DNA of 64,000 nucleotides from Lasiosphaeris hirsuta (GCA_030549175.1 JAUKUA010000003.1:1674001-1738000), one strand, 5' to 3'; counted from the first letter of the stretch, positions 1 to 13,500 are shown. Numbers and translations: made by a program. Notes: a model not told the origin generated them from the letters alone.

Positions 1-1030
1 CGTACGACACTACTCAAGTACACTAGGTTGGCCTGTCTTGTGCTTGTCTCCCTGTTCTGTCTTCCGCGTATTCGCCACCGTAACCGCGGTGCGCTGCGTC
101 GTAGGGCTTGTGGATGGTGGGGCATAAAACAGGTCCTTGTCCATCTCAAAATTTGAGAGGTGGATGAGAGCCTCTGTCTTCTTGCTCTCTGTTGTCACAT
201 CACCACCTGCTAAGCACACGCGGAAACAGGGCTGCCAGGATCTATGCCAGGCTGTTGCGCCGTAGTAGGAGGCAACGAAGGCAGCCTAGCTAAGACGAAT
301 CCCATTGTTCTGGCGCCCGCGATGGCGTCGGAAACCCGACCGATCCGGGAACTTTTGATGGTTCACATGCAGTCACACCGAACCTGCAACCTGCCAAGGG
401 GGTATAAATGCACAAGACAGGACCACCGCCATATCCTGTCTTCTAGATGGTTGGTGAGACCGAGCTAGGCAACTTCAAGGTATGCCGCCTACACTGCCAG
501 AGGTTTCCGTTCTTGACAGGTGTCTTCTTCGTCATGGACAAGCTCCCTATGAATACTAGTGTTCTGGAAGCGTCTATCTGAGCAGGAAGTCGGGGGGACA
601 GAAGAGAAGACCGCGGGCGTTGGGACCTTGGAACCTGGAGACGAGATGCTGGGAATTGGGGGGGGCTTGGTCGCGCGCGCATCGAATACCAAGGTATTTA
701 CCCCACCATGGCAGATCGATTGGGTCCTGGCGGGGACTTCTGCGAAGAGGACGGGAGACTTCTCCCCCCGAATTCCGCTCAGCCAAACTCCGACCAATCC
801 CGCTCGATACCGCCCGGGCCAAGGTAGGTAAATTACCGCCGATATGCTGCAGAACATACCCAAAGGCGGTGAGAGCTCAGCTCTCAGCCGGGGTAGGGAA
901 AACTTACCCCACTAAAAGTTTTCTGCCGATGCTGGGCACGAGCCCCGATGCAGGCATTTGGTAATTGCTCGCGCCATCTCCCCTCTTTGTCACTGGAGTT
1001 TTGTGTAGTCAATTGAAACTCGAGGCCATC
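1..1030. other. upstream region of LYS4, no gene seen
   Basis: No open frame in this kilobase looks like a protein. It contains a CCAAT box inside GACCAATCCC near 791-801 and a short inverted repeat around GAGAGCTCAGCTCTC near 871-885. It probably holds the LYS4 promoter and 5' leader, and may also hold the end of a gene lying outside the window. Confidence 0.5.
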
Positions 1031-3450
1031 ATGATCCTACCCGTGGTATGTGCACCCCCCCCCCCCAATACTCGTGTTGTACTCCTCCCAACTGGCCTTG
1101 ACTGACCTCTCTGCAGAGAAGAAGCCTGGCATTGACTGCCAGGAGAGGCTGCCGCCAACTCAATCTCGCTCCCAAGATCCTGAGGACCTCAACCCAGCGT
1201 CGCGTTTCTGTCGCATCCTACAGCACTACCCCTGTTCGCCGCCTCGATGCCTTCCACACTCAGCTTGAGGGTTCCAACTCCGCGGTCCTCTCGTCACTCA
1301 AGACCACACCCCAGACGCCCCAGACCCTGACGGAGAAGATCGTCCAGAGATATTCTGTTGGCCTTGCGCCGGGGAAGAAGGTCAAGGCTGGGGACTATGT
1401 GACCTTGTCGCCATATCACTGCATGACCCATGACAACTCGTGGCCCGTTGCCATGAAGTTCATGTCCATTGGTGCTTCCAAGATACATGACAACCGTCAG
1501 GTCGTCATGACTCTCGACCATGATGTGCAGAACAAGAGTGAATCTAATCTGAAGAAGTACCGTCAAATCGAGGAGTTTGCTAAAAAGCACGGTGTCGACT
1601 TTTATCCCGCTGGTAGGGGAATTGGCCATCAGATCATGGTCGAGGAGGGATACGCGTGGCCAGGAACCGTTACCGTAGCCTCCGACTCGCACAGCAATAT
1701 GTATGGCGGTGTGGGCTGCCTCGGTACACCCATGGTGCGGACGGATGCTGCCAGCATATGGGCAACAGGCCGGACGTGGTGGCAGATCCCGCCCGTCGCC
1801 AAGGTGACCTTTACTGGTCTTCTCCCCCCTGGTGTGACCGGCAAGGACGTCATTGTCGCCCTGTGCGGTCTTTTCAACAACGATGAAGTGCTAAACCACG
1901 CCATCGAGTTCACAGGCACTGAGGAAACGATGCGCACCATCCCCGTAGACGACCGCCTTACCATCGCCAATATGACCACCGAGTGGGGAGCTTTGAGCGG
2001 CCTGTTCCCGATCGATTCCGTTTTGCAGTCCTGGCTGAGGGCGAGGGCTACTATCGTAGCCATGGGCTTGGAAGTGGGCTCGAGCGGCCAGTTCACGCAT
2101 GAAAAGATTGACGATCTCCTCCAAAACCAGCTGACAGCTGATCCTGGCGCGACATATGCCAAGTCGCTGTACCTAAACCTCTCGACCCTTTCGCCCTTCG
2201 TCGCAGGTCCCAACTCCGTAAAGATTGCGACCCCCCTTAAGGATCTCGAGGCCCAGAACATCAAGCTCGATAAGGCCTATCTTGTTTCTTGTACCAATTC
2301 GCGTGCCTCGGATATCGCCTCGGCTGCTCAGGTTTTCCGGGACAGGGCTAAGGACGGTGTGATCCCTAAGATCGCAGATGGCGTGAAATTCTACCTCGCA
2401 GCCGCGTCATTGATTGAGCAGAAGGTTGCTGAGGATGTCGGCGACTGGCAGGTCCTCCTCGACGCTGGCGCCGAGCCCCTTCCGTCTGGATGTGGCCCCT
2501 GCATCGGTCTTGGCACAGGTCTGCTGGAGCCTGGCGAGAACGGCATTAGCGCAAGCAACCGCAACTTCAAGGGCCGGATGGGCTCAACCGACGCCAAGGC
2601 ATATCTCGCCAGCCCCGAGGTTGTCGCGGCTAGTGCTCTCCAAGGAAAGATTGCAGGACCCGGCTGGTACCAGAAGCCTGAGGGCGTCGAGAAGGTCATT
2701 ATTGGTGAGGGTAACGGTGATCATGTGCACGACAAGGCCGTCAGCATCGAAGAGGCACTTGACCGTCTTATCGCTGAGGCCGAGGGCGTGATTGCCAAGG
2801 CTGAACAGGACATCCTCGGCGGTGCGGCGCAGGAAACCGCCGCCGCTGAGGAGACGTTGACCGAGATCCTCCCAGGCTTCCCGGAGAAGGTGGAGGGTGA
2901 GATTGTCTTCTGCGACGCCGATAACATCAACACAGATGGCATCTACCCAGGCAAGTACACGTACCAAGACAATGTGTCAGTCGACAAGATGGCCGAGGTG
3001 TGCATGGAGAATTACGACAAGGGTTTTGGGGCTGTCGCCCACGCTGGCGATATCCTGGTCTCGGGCTTTAACTTTGGCTGCGGCAGCTCGCGCGAGCAGG
3101 CCGCGACCGCCATCCTAGCCAAGAAGATCCCGCTCGTGGTCGCAGGCAGCTTCGGTAACATCTTTAGCCGCAACAGCATCAACAACGCCCTCATGGGTGT
3201 CGAGGTCCCGCGCCTGGTGCAGCGGCTCCGCGAGACGTTCAAGGCAGACAAGACTGGCGAGAAGGTACTGACGAGGCGCACCGGGTGGAAGTTTGTCTGG
3301 GACGTGCGCAGGAGCAAGGTCACGGTAACCGAGGGCGAGGGTGGCGAGACGTGGAGCCAGAAGGTGGGAGAGCTGCCGCCCAACGTCCAGGAAATCATTG
3401 CGCGTGGTGGGCTGGAGAAGTGGGTGAAGCATCAGATTTCGGCGAATTAG
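1031..3450 (+). CDS. LYS4: homoaconitase, mitochondrial (LYS4)
   Basis: This gene encodes homoaconitase, the 4Fe-4S hydro-lyase that converts homocitrate via homoaconitate to homoisocitrate in the fungal aminoadipate pathway to lysine. The model has two exons, 1031-1045 and 1117-3450, giving about 782 residues, which is usual for the family. The first exon codes only MILPV. The intron (GTATGT donor at 1046, CTGCAG acceptor ending at 1116) contains a run of 12 C. This start adds an Arg-rich, acid-free leader ([13 protein letters not shown]) typical of a mitochondrial presequence. Visible landmarks are CMTHDNSWP near the N-terminus, the iron-sulfur ligands in SCTNSR (Cys about 397) and CGPCIG (Cys about 464 and 467), and a C-terminal swivel domain with GCGSSREQA and the substrate loop [10 protein letters not shown]. 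Those features separate it from cytosolic isopropylmalate isomerase and mitochondrial aconitase. No break was seen. Confidence 0.95.
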
Positions 3451-3654
3451 AAGGATTTGATTTTAGGGGTTTGTTGATTTGAGCTGCATGTACATAAAAT
3501 ATGTTCTGGTTGGTGTTGATACGACATAATTTGTCTAGCGGCACGATTTTGAGCATGGCAGCTGCATGGAGGGTATAGGAAAAGTTACAACAGATTTGTT
3601 CAATATGCTTTATTATGGCTTATTGAGATTCTGGGTGTGGGTGGCCGGAAACGT

Positions 3655-5161
3655 TTAGGGAGTCTTCCGACTCGACCCCGTCGTTGATTTGGTCAATAGT
3701 CGTTGCGGCTCTTTTGGGGTGAACACCGTCAAGGCAGTCTTCTTCAGAGCCCTGAGTTCCTTCGCATGTTTTTTGCTGCTCATGTGTATTTGCCATGACT
3801 CTTCTGTCAAGAATGTCTTCTTGCAGACGTCGCAAGCCTTATTGCACGGCGTGGCTGATCGGTTGCTCTCTGCAACTTTTAAGGCCAACACGTCCCTCGC
3901 GGTCTCAGACATGTCGACTGGCTGGGGCAACTGCTCGCCGGCGAGGAACTTTCTCGTCAACTCGACACCCTTGGCTGCGACTTCACTGTGCCATGTCTTG
4001 ACGTTTGTGCCGTCAAGGAGATAGAGCTTGTTAAGAATCTTCTCCTCCTGCAGTGATGTCATAGTCTTCATAGTGATCCAGCGCACCTGATACTTAGCGT
4101 ACCGCCGTGTCCCCGTCTTAGTGTCCTCAATGCCGGTCTGCTTAAGCATGGCCAGGTCGGGGCGCTGGGGTGTCTGCCGGAGAGCGTGGAGGTACGGCTC
4201 AAATTGCCAGAAACCTATTGACTGCACAATGCCCCTTGTGCGGTCCACGATCTCCCCCGAGGCTACTCTGGTGAGATAGCGATCATACAGCTCGGCTGTC
4301 TCGTCAAGGAGGCCGTTGGCGACCATCTTGTCGACTCGCTTGTCCAGCCGATCGTTAAGCGCATCTCGTCGGGCATATAGCCAGAAGAGGAGCAGTTTCC
4401 ACGGCTTTTGGACCGGCTCGGAGTCAGGGGAGGCCCACCTAGACTGTTTCTGAATCCGCTGTTCGGCATAGATATCGGATGCACGCCGGCCCGTGGTGAA
4501 AAAGATTTCCAGCGAGTTCCGGATTTTGCGGACGTCGTTGGGGTGCCACCGGTCGGCCATGATGGGGTCTACCTCGCGTAGCTTTTCCAACATAGCTTCT
4601 GCTGAACCCGCGAGAATCGGGTGCTTGGCCACGAGCTCCTCCCGAGTCTGCCCATCCGCCTCAGGCGGTGTCTCGCCCTTTACGAGCCTATTGTCGAAAA
4701 GAAGGCCATCAATGTAATATGCCGAGCCACCCACGACGATGGGAAGCTTACCCCGGGCATGAATCTCGGAGATGATCCTGGTGGCCTCCCGCCGGAACTC
4801 CATCACGCTCCATGGATCCGCGTCGAGTTCGATGTTGCCGAGGAGGTGGTGCGGGACGCCTCGCTGCTCGTCGACTGTGATTTTGTTGGTGATGATGGGG
4901 AGGCCCTTGTACATCTGCATCGCATCCGCGTTGATGATCTCACCGTTGAACTGGGTCGCTAACTCGACGGCGAGCTAGAAAGCCTGTCAGTGCGCTTGCC
5001 AAGTTCGACCTGATTTCAGCCCAAGACAGCTTCTCTCTTACATCCGACTTGCCGGTGCCCGTGGACCCGAAAATAACAACAAGGGGCTCCATGGTTAGTT
5101 TTCTACGATTGTAACGGATGGAGATGTAGCGTCGAGGTACGGATATCACAAGCGACCTCAT
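3655..5161 (-). CDS. MOD5: tRNA dimethylallyltransferase (MOD5 type)
   Basis: The product transfers a dimethylallyl group to adenine-37 of tRNAs that read UNN codons (i6A37). The two exons on the minus strand are 5161-5042 (or from 5092) and 4974-3655, with a GTAAGA donor and a TTTCTAG acceptor. The ATP/DMAPP-binding loop GSTGTGKSD ends exon 1 and is followed by LAVELATQFNGEIINADAMQ in exon 2. The IPT core includes GVPHHLLG and VVGGSAYYIDGLLF, with RNSLEIFFTTG further on. The C-terminus has a C2H2 finger (CDVCKKTF...WQIHMSSKKH), as in yeast Mod5 and human TRIT1. Two in-frame starts exist. ATG 5161 gives about 479 residues with an Arg-rich, acid-free leader (MRSLVISVPRRYISIRYNRR). ATG 5092 gives about 456 residues. 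This matches the known dual mitochondrial and cytosolic targeting of Mod5 by alternative starts. Confidence 0.93.
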
Positions 5162-5626
5162 TGACGGCGGCGTTAGAGTGATGCTGCATTACGCGAGCTG
5201 TCGCGGCGCATCGTTGCGCAACCTTAAACTCGGTATAAAAAAGTCAGGATGGAAGCCACTGGTGCAGCGTTGCTCCCCGCCTTGGCGTCAAATTCAATTG
5301 TTGGAGAAAAGACTTGGCAGTTGAAAGTAAATTCGGGGGATCCTTGCCGCCTCCTGATGCACAGGGCACCTTGTCTTGCACCGAGCTCAGAATGGCGCGC
5401 AGGGGTAGTCACGTGTGGGCCCATTCAAATTTGGACACATCACAGAATAACTTTTAGAAGCCAGATCTCGACGAGAGGCCGCTTCTCCACTACCTCATCC
5501 CCCTTTCCACAAAACGCGCCGACAACACTCGCTCTCCAGAGTCGTTGTCGCTCACTTCAATCATTCCCTTACACTTCTTCTGGATGAATTAATCTTTAGG
5601 GGTTTTCTTTTCTGCAATTGCCCACC
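5162..5626. promoter_or_regulatory. divergent promoter between MOD5 and SEC61
   Basis: Only 465 bases separate the outer start of MOD5 on the minus strand from the SEC61 start on the plus strand, so both promoters must lie here. A CACGTG box is present at 5410-5415 (context TCACGTGTGGG), followed by a pyrimidine-rich stretch (CTACCTCATCCCCCTTTCC) near 5490-5510 that may mark the SEC61 transcription start region. The CACGTG core could bind bZIP or bHLH factors. A link to the unfolded-protein response is only a guess. Confidence 0.6.
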
Positions 5627-7237
5627 ATGAGTTCTTGTAAGTCATCCTTTCCTCTGGCTGTGCGCGTGAGTTGATGAGCTCCCAAACTCGTCATCCCGAG
5701 CTTCCCATCGCCTCGCTGCTACTTCGCGGCCATCCGCTAACCCATTCCCGCGCAATCCAGTACGATTCCTTGACTTGGTCAAGCCCTTCGTGCCGTTCCT
5801 CCCAGAGGTTCAGCAGCCGGAGACCAAGATCCCTTTCAACCAAAAGTTGATGTGGACAGGCTTGACCCTCATGATCTTCCTGGTCATGAGCCAGATGCCG
5901 CTCTACGGCATCGTCTCCTCCGACACATCCGACCCGCTATACTGGTTGCGCATGATGATGGCGAGTAATCGGGGAACACTGATGGAGCTGGGCATTACTC
6001 CAATCATTTCTTCGGGCATGGTCTTCCAGCTCCTGGCTGGTACCCACATGATTGATGTCAATCTTGACCTCAAGTCGGATCGCGAGCTTTACCAGACCGC
6101 CCAGAAGCTCTTCGCTCTGATTCTCTCTGTGGGAACCGCTACCGTCTACGTCTTTACCGGCCTCTACGGCCCCCCGAGCGATCTTGGCGCTGGTATCGTC
6201 TTTCTTCTGATCCTCCAATTGGTTGTCGCCGGCATGATCGTCATTCTCCTCGATGAGCTCCTCCAGAAGGGCTATGGCCTCGGAAGCGGTATCTCGCTCT
6301 TCATTGCCACCAACATCTGCGAGTCTATCATGTGGAAGGCTTTTTCCCCGACATCGATCAACACGGGCCGTGGCCCCGAGTACGAGGGTGCCGTCATTGC
6401 CCTCTTCCACCTGCTCATGACGTGGCCCAACAAGCAGCGCGCTCTGCAGGAGGCTTTCTATAGACAGAACCTCCCCAACATCATGAACCTGCTCGCCACC
6501 CTCCTCGTCTTTGCCGCTGTTATCTACCTCCAAGGCTTCCGCGTCGAGATCCCGGTCAAGTCTTCGCGCCAGCGCGGAGCTCGCGGCTCGTATCCCGTCC
6601 GCCTGTTCTACACCTCGAACATGCCTATTATGCTCCAGTCGGCTCTGTCGTCCAACATCTTCCTGATTAGCCAGATGCTTTACTCGCGTTTCTCCGAGAA
6701 CCTTCTGGTCCGTCTCTTCGGTGTCTGGGAGGCCAAGGACGGTTCGTCTCAACTATCTGCCATTTCCGGCCTCGTCTACTACATGTCGCCCCCTCTCAAC
6801 TTCAAGGACGCTCTTCTCGACCCCATCCACACGGCGGTCTACATCGCCTACATGCTTACTGCGTGCGCTGTCTTCTCCAAGACATGGATTGAAGTGTCTG
6901 GCTCGAGCCCCCGCGATGTCGCCAAGCAGCTGAAGGACCAGGGCCTCGTCATGGCTGGTCACCGCGACCAGAGCATGTACAAGGAGCTCAAGCGCATCAT
7001 TCCCACGGCTGCCGCTTTCGGCGGTGCTTGCATCGGTGCCCTATCAGTTGCCAGCGATCTCATGGGTGCTCTGGGGTCCGGAACCGGAACCCTTCTCGCT
7101 GTCACGTAAGTTAGACCGACTCCCAAACTAGTACGTCGAATACTGACCTTGAATTATATAGGATCATCTATGGCTACTTTGAGATCGCAGCTAAGGAGGG
7201 TGATGTATCGGGCATGAAAGGGATGATTATGGGCTAA
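5627..7237 (+). CDS. SEC61: Sec61 alpha subunit, ER protein translocon pore
   Basis: This is the channel-forming alpha subunit of the Sec61 complex in the endoplasmic reticulum membrane, which translocates and inserts nascent proteins. The three coding exons are 5627-5636, 5761-7105 and 7162-7237. The first codes only MSS plus one base, and splicing yields [20 protein letters not shown], the conserved family N-terminus. The second intron has a TACTGAC branch site at 7141 and an ATATAG acceptor. The protein ends in [12 protein letters not shown]. Total length is 476 residues, the length typical of eukaryotic Sec61 alpha. Ten hydrophobic segments, the plug region after MSQMPLYGI, and the conserved cytosolic loops ([18 protein letters not shown] and [20 protein letters not shown]) are all visible. 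The gene is intact. Confidence 0.97.
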
Positions 7238-10200
7238 GCGTGAGTTTAGCCCGTGATCTACTTTCATTGCAGTTGTATCACCCCCATCAGATAGCCGCAT
7301 TTGGAGTAACCAAGTCGGGGACGCCAGGCTGTCGGATCTAATTTTTTTAAGTGTGGATTTTGTTGGCGGTTCTGGTTTTCGGACGGAGCGATGGCCGACC
7401 GCCATGTATTTTACAAATGAGAAACAATCATAAAGGGAGGGCTTCCTAAAAGCAAAAGCGAGCGGGAATTGCATTATGGCGCGGTCTGTTGGTCAGCTTG
7501 TCAAACCTCAATACACAACAGGGTTCAGGTGCTCGGGACTTGTTCTTGACATTCATGAATACCACGTTGGACATTGGCGCTCATTCAAAGAAAAAAAACG
7601 AGATATGCTCGGCACGTTAGGCAAGGATCAGATACATGCGGGCACGACGGTATTGTAGGATACATCTGGTAGGATGAAACCATCCATATCAAACTCAATC
7701 CCATTTTCAGCTCCGCCCTTTCACGGCCGACATGCGGTGTAGGGTTATGTACATAACATGATCATATGTGTGCCAGGCGCGGGGGTGTGGTATGGTGCCA
7801 TTGTGATTCAGGCGAGACCCTTCAGTCGGAGTCACCGATTCACAGTCATCCTCGGAGGGGGGGTTCTCAATCGACATCGCGGCTTATTATACAAAAGAGC
7901 ATCATACCAGCAAACTCGTTATCATCCCAAGTTCTTTTTCTCTTTGAGTCAGACCACAAAGCTCCCCGCATGAAAGCGGTAGGATGGGCATCAATTGGTA
8001 GGATGTCTCGATTATTCCCTACATATTCTATGCTATATGAGTTTAACAACCCTCGTAGGCTCTTATAGGTTCGATATGAGCTGTCATCCAAGTACCCCGC
8101 AAGGTGTCAAGGCAGGGGGGGGGGGACCGCGGCTGGGAGACCTATGGGGAGGCGGGGGTGAGATGGGACCCGGGCGGAACCTATCTTGTGGATGGCAGGT
8201 CGAGGGTTGTCACTTTTTTTATTTTGTCGGTTCTCCAAGACGTGCAGAGGTAAGTGGGTTGGCAAGAGGCGGTTCTTTGGTTCTCTTGACAGGAGCAGAT
8301 CCCGCCTTTCTGTAGCCAAGACTCTTTCCGTGTGAAGAGACTGTGGCACGGTTACGGGCCAGACAGTGCTTAACACACATATTATGGCATATAGGCTGCC
8401 CCATCGCGCCGCTCGTTTAGAAACGAAAATAAGACCCCGACTACATTTTGGAAGAGTCAAGACGGCGTGACTCATACGAGTAGACATCTGGATACGACGG
8501 AATTGCAGACACAAAATTTGTCTGGACCTTCCTAATCCATCAGCAGAAGGAGGGGCGAGCCCCCAGCTTCAGGCAATAGGTTGTCCCATGTCGGGGTGCC
8601 GTGCCGGGATGGGATCTCGGACCTGGGATGGAGGTTGGGGAAGTGATCGGATGTGAGCTGCAATTGCTGCTGGCTATTGTAACTGCAACTGCAACTGCTG
8701 CTGCTGCTACTGCTGGCACTGCTGGCTCCTGGGTATGTGAGGTGCTTCAAGTTTACTTGCATGCTGATGGCTGCTGCTACTAGATCCAGTGCTTTTGCTC
8801 CAGCTGGCACTGGACGGCTCAGGACATCCGGCTCCGCACGATGGTTTGTCCAGTGTGGGCTGGACGCGGCATGCGGCGACCATCTGCGCTATCACTGCGT
8901 TGCTGCGGCGTCGGCGTCGCACCTTGCCAGTAGTCTATTCCAGCTAGGACTACCCGGCATGCATTGATTTCGATGCTTTTGGTGCTCTTCACTAGCTCGA
9001 ATGTAGGATGCCGACTTTTGGGGGCGCAAATCGCTCCGGGGAGGCGATCTCTCGCCCGGCGAAGTGGCGGAAGGCCGTTGCACAAAGGCATAAATGCGAT
9101 GCTGCGCTGCGCTGCACAACACTCTGACCCTGCCCCTACATCACAGCCATCCTACTGACTAAGGTAGAAAGAACGTCTGAGAAACGGGTTGATATCGTTG
9201 GGGTGTTGCAGGACTGAAGCCTTGAATCCTCCCCAGGCACTCTCCTAACCCCATCAGTAAAACACGCAAGCTTTCCGGTGCTTTATAATCTGTACGCGAT
9301 GGATGGAGGAGGATCTGACATCATTGGAGCTAAGTTTTGTGAGTTCGTGCAACCTCTTCTCACCTGCTCTCCCGTTCTCTCCCCCCCACCTTTGTGTGGC
9401 CCAAGTGAGACAAAAACGGTTGGCGTGCCACGCAGTGCATGGCGTAAATTGGTAAGGAAGCTCGAGGGCATTCGTTGCAGGGACCGGTGTGAAGCTACCC
9501 GAACCGATTTTACCACCTGCCCAGACAGGCATATGGACAGACAGAGAAAAGGCGGAACGCGGCCAACCCTGTTGAAGGATGGCAGAAGGCAGAAAGCTAT
9601 TGAACCTCAGATGTGCCGAGTTATCGCCCATGTCGCCATTGACTCTCCCCCCCTAGTCACAAACTGCTTGGCCTCCCGCCCTACCTGTCGGTGTGTGTAG
9701 TGTGCCCTGCCCGGGTGTAAGCCCGGGGCAAAGATCGTGGTGGATGGTAGCAGCCGAGTCACGGCCGAGTTTGGGGTGCTATTCTGTTATTGTGGGATGC
9801 CGTGTACGTAGGAGGTGTGTTTGAAAATGAATGCCCAGATTACATAGTGTATGTGCAGTACGGCTGCCTTGCTGCCTAGGCAATCGACGCAATCAATGGT
9901 CTTGACTGTGGCCGGCTTTCGGGAAATGCCACTGCATCATCATAGCCGGACATCGCAAGACGGAAGCAGGGAGCTCCAAAAACAATGGCGGGGCAGTCTC
10001 TTTCTTTTAAATGCATCTGTGCCCGCTGGCTGTGGACCTTCCGCTATCTACCGGACAGAGGCTAAGAAAGTAGAGCAGTAGTTAAACCGCCCCATACCGA
10101 GAGTCCCGCCCTGCAGACCCAATTCTTTTTCTCTCCATTTTCAAAAGTGGAGGGCAGTTCTCCCTTTTGTTCGCTACTTCTATCCCCCTCCCCCGTTCGT

Positions 10201-10542
10201 TGTGAGGGCCTTTGCGACGTGCGACGGCTCAGCAGACATCGCAGTTTTGATTTCGACTGCCCCGGTACCATTGAGTGAGACAGAGGTATCATTGCCGTCA
10301 CGCAACCAACTTTCCGTCTCACCTCACCTTTTCTTCCTCGCGTGCCCCGACCTACGGCGCGCAGCCAAACATGGGCGGCTCTTTCGCCTCATGCCCCTGG
10401 CCGGTATGGCGGACGGATGACTTTACCCCATGCTTCTTAGTAGAGTAAGTAGCTATCTTGTTGTAGGGGTCGCCTGGCCGCAGCGCATCGCATCGCATCG
10501 CATCGCAGCTACTTTTGCGCTTTCACGCTTTCACACTTTCAC
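7238..10542. other. 3.3 kb intergenic region, no gene seen
   Basis: No open frame here resembles a conserved protein, and no tRNA was recognised. The stretch holds the 3' end of SEC61 and the promoter and leader of the ABC transporter gene. Low-complexity pieces include an imperfect CTG/CAA-rich run near 8680-8730. A GCATC tandem repeat (four full copies plus a partial one) lies at 10484-10506, directly upstream of the transporter start. A conserved non-coding RNA or long 5' leader cannot be excluded. Confidence 0.5.
10484..10506. repeat. GCATC short tandem repeat
   Basis: Four full GCATC units plus a partial fifth stand 36 bases upstream of the ABC transporter start, probably in its 5' leader. 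Repeats like this vary in length between strains. No function is assumed. Confidence 0.8.
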
Positions 10543-13500
10543 ATGCCATCGCCCCCACGCAACTCGCTAACTAGTCCCCGCAACAGCTATCTCAAGATCC
10601 TGCTGCCATTGACCATAATAGGTCTTTCGCTCCTCCAGATTTTGGTCTCCAATATCCTCCGCGCCGTCCGGTTAAAACGAAGCGACGAGTACCAGCGCAT
10701 CGCTGATCCCGCCGCTCCGATATCGCCCCTCGATGACCACACGGGCCTCCCGCCCGACGAAATCCTTGCCAGCGACGACGAAGATGACGATGACCTCGCA
10801 ATAAACGGCGGCGGTGGCCGTCTAGCATTGGCTAAGACGACTACCAAGGGGTCCATTGTTCAAGCTTCCAGCCCCCCGGCACAAACATTGTCTGTTGTGA
10901 TCGAGGTGCTTGCCATCTCCGGCCTTGTCGCCGTCAACGCCACCGCTGTGGAATACAACGCCTTTGGGAAGCACCGCGGCCGCATTGCTGCCGCCAGTGG
11001 CCTGGCCGTCTGGGCTTATGTCTTGATTCTTGCCTCTCTTCGCCTGCTCTTGGGCAAGACACAGTATCGTATTCCCCGGTTGTGGAACCATACTGCCGCC
11101 ATCTACAGTCTCCAATGGATTCCCTCTATTATTCTGTTCCGCTCGCTCATCATCCACCCCGCCAAGACCCAATTGACCACATACTTGATCTTTATTGAGT
11201 TCAGCTTGACGACTCTGCTCTTTGTGATGGCCATTTTCACTCGAAAGGGAAACAAGACGGTTCTCCTGGAGTGGGAGGAGGGCATTGAACCTGGCCGTGA
11301 GGACTTGGCATCCATCTTCTCCAAATATACCTTCAGCTGGGTTGATGCTATCGTTTGGCAAGGCTGGAAAGAGCCCCTAGAGCTCAAGAGGGTCTGGAAT
11401 TTGCTCCCAAAAGACAAGGCTATCGCGATCCTGTCCCACTATCGTCATTTCAAGAAGACCACCACCCTGGCTTTCCACCTGGTCAAGTTTTTCAAGGGCA
11501 TGCTCCTTGTTCAAGCGGCGTGGGGTGTCATGTCCGGTATCCTGACTTTTGCGCCAACTCTGATCCTCAAGGCCATCCTGGAGTATGTCGAGAATCCGGA
11601 TGACACCCCCAGAAATGTGCTCTGGTTGTTTGTCATTCTTCTTCCGCTGTCTGACATTGCTCGGTCAGTGGCTGATGGCCAAGCGCTATACATCGGTCGC
11701 AAGATCTGTATCAATATTCGGGCCATCCTGGTGGGCGAAATCTACGCTAAAGCACTTCGCAGAAAGGCCTCCGCTGGCAAGGACACGGTTCTCGGCGCCG
11801 ACAAGAAAAAGCCAGACGCTGCTCCCAAGAAGGGTATTTTCGCCAAGGTGAAGCAAGCGCTGGGGATTAAACAGGATGACAAGAAGGACGCCGCCAACGC
11901 AAACGAAAACGGAGCTGCCGATGCACCCAAGGACAAGCCCAAGGCTGCAGATAACGACGAGCAGGCCAATATGGGAACCATTATTAACTTGATGTCAGTT
12001 GACAGCTTCAAAGTTTCGGAGGTGACCGCCTATGGGCATTACCTCGTTGCGACATCTCCTACGCAGCTGATTGTCTCGGTTGTTTTGCTGTACCAGGTCA
12101 TGGGGCTCAGCGCTATCCCCGGATTCATCGTCATGGCATTGCTCTTGCCTATTAATATCCTTTTCGCTAGGGGCTTCAACTCGACTCAGAAGAAGATTAT
12201 GGCTGCTACTGATAAGCGTATCCACACAACAAACGAGATTCTCCAGAACATCAGGATTATCAAGTATTTTGCCTGGGAGCATAAATACGCAAAGATTGTT
12301 GATGAGAAGAGGCAGGCCGAGCTCAAAGCGTTGCGCAACAGATTCATGCTATGGGCTGCTGCCGTGGCTGTCTGGAACTCGGTACCTATCTTGATCACCT
12401 TCTTTTCCTTTTTCGTCTACACGGTTATTGAAGGAAAGCCGCTTTACCCATCCGTGGCTTTCACGGCCATCTCGCTGTTCATGCTTCTCCGCTACCCTCT
12501 CGATCAGCTGGGCGACATGATTGCCCACGTTCAGGAGTCCAAGGTGTCGATTGATCGTATTGAGGAGTTCTTGGCGGAAGAGGAAACCGAAAAGTTTGAC
12601 CAGCTCGGCAGGGAAAACATTGACGAGAGTGGAAACCGGTTTATTGGCTTCCGCGACGCTACTTTCATTTGGGGAAGCAAGAATGCGGTTGCCGAGGATG
12701 GCACAATGGCTTTCAGGCTTTATGACCTTGATATCGACTTCAAGATTGGCAAGCTGAATGTCATCACCGGCCCCACTGGCTCCGGCAAGACCTCGCTACT
12801 AATGGCTCTGCTTGGTGAGATGAGTTTGATCAAGGGCCGGGTGTTCCTTCCGGGCGGTCGCAGTCGCGAGGATGTCCACCCGGATCCCGAGACGGGGCTT
12901 GCTGAAACATGTGCCTACGTCGCCCAACAAGCCTGGCTCGTCAACGCTAGCATCAAGGACAACATTCTGTTTTCTGCGCCATTTGAGGATCAAAGATACA
13001 AGGACGTCATCGTTGCTTGTGCCCTGGAGCATGACCTGGAGATCCTTGACAACGGGGATGAGACTCTGGTCGGCGAAAAGGGTATCACACTCTCTGGCGG
13101 CCAAAAGCAGCGAATTTCTCTTGCTCGTGCGGTCTACTCCAACTCGAAGCACTTGCTCCTGGACGACTGCCTCAGCGCCGTGGACTCTCACACTGCTCAA
13201 TGGATCTTCAACAACTGTATCATGGGCCCCTTGATGAAGCACAGAACATGCATCTTGGTCTCACACAATATCCCCCTCTGCGTGCCGTTCTCCGACTATG
13301 TCATTATGATGAACAACGGCCGTGTTACAGCTCAGGGCCCGTCTCAGGAACTCATCACTTCAGGAAAGTTGGGTGAAGAGGTCCTTCAGAAGTCTGGGCC
13401 AGGTTCTGCTCATATCTCTCGTGTTCCATCTCGTGTGCCTTCCAGTGTCGGAGAAGAAAGCGGCACGACTTTGGTCAATGAGGCCGACGCCAACGGTCAA

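Noticed and set aside
1629..2264. Long minus-strand frame inside LYS4
   Set aside because: It is antisense to strongly conserved homoaconitase codons and reflects the GC-rich third positions of that gene.
5937..6752. 271-codon minus-strand frame inside SEC61
   Set aside because: It is a shadow of the conserved translocon gene with an unnatural Glu/Asp/Gly-rich translation.
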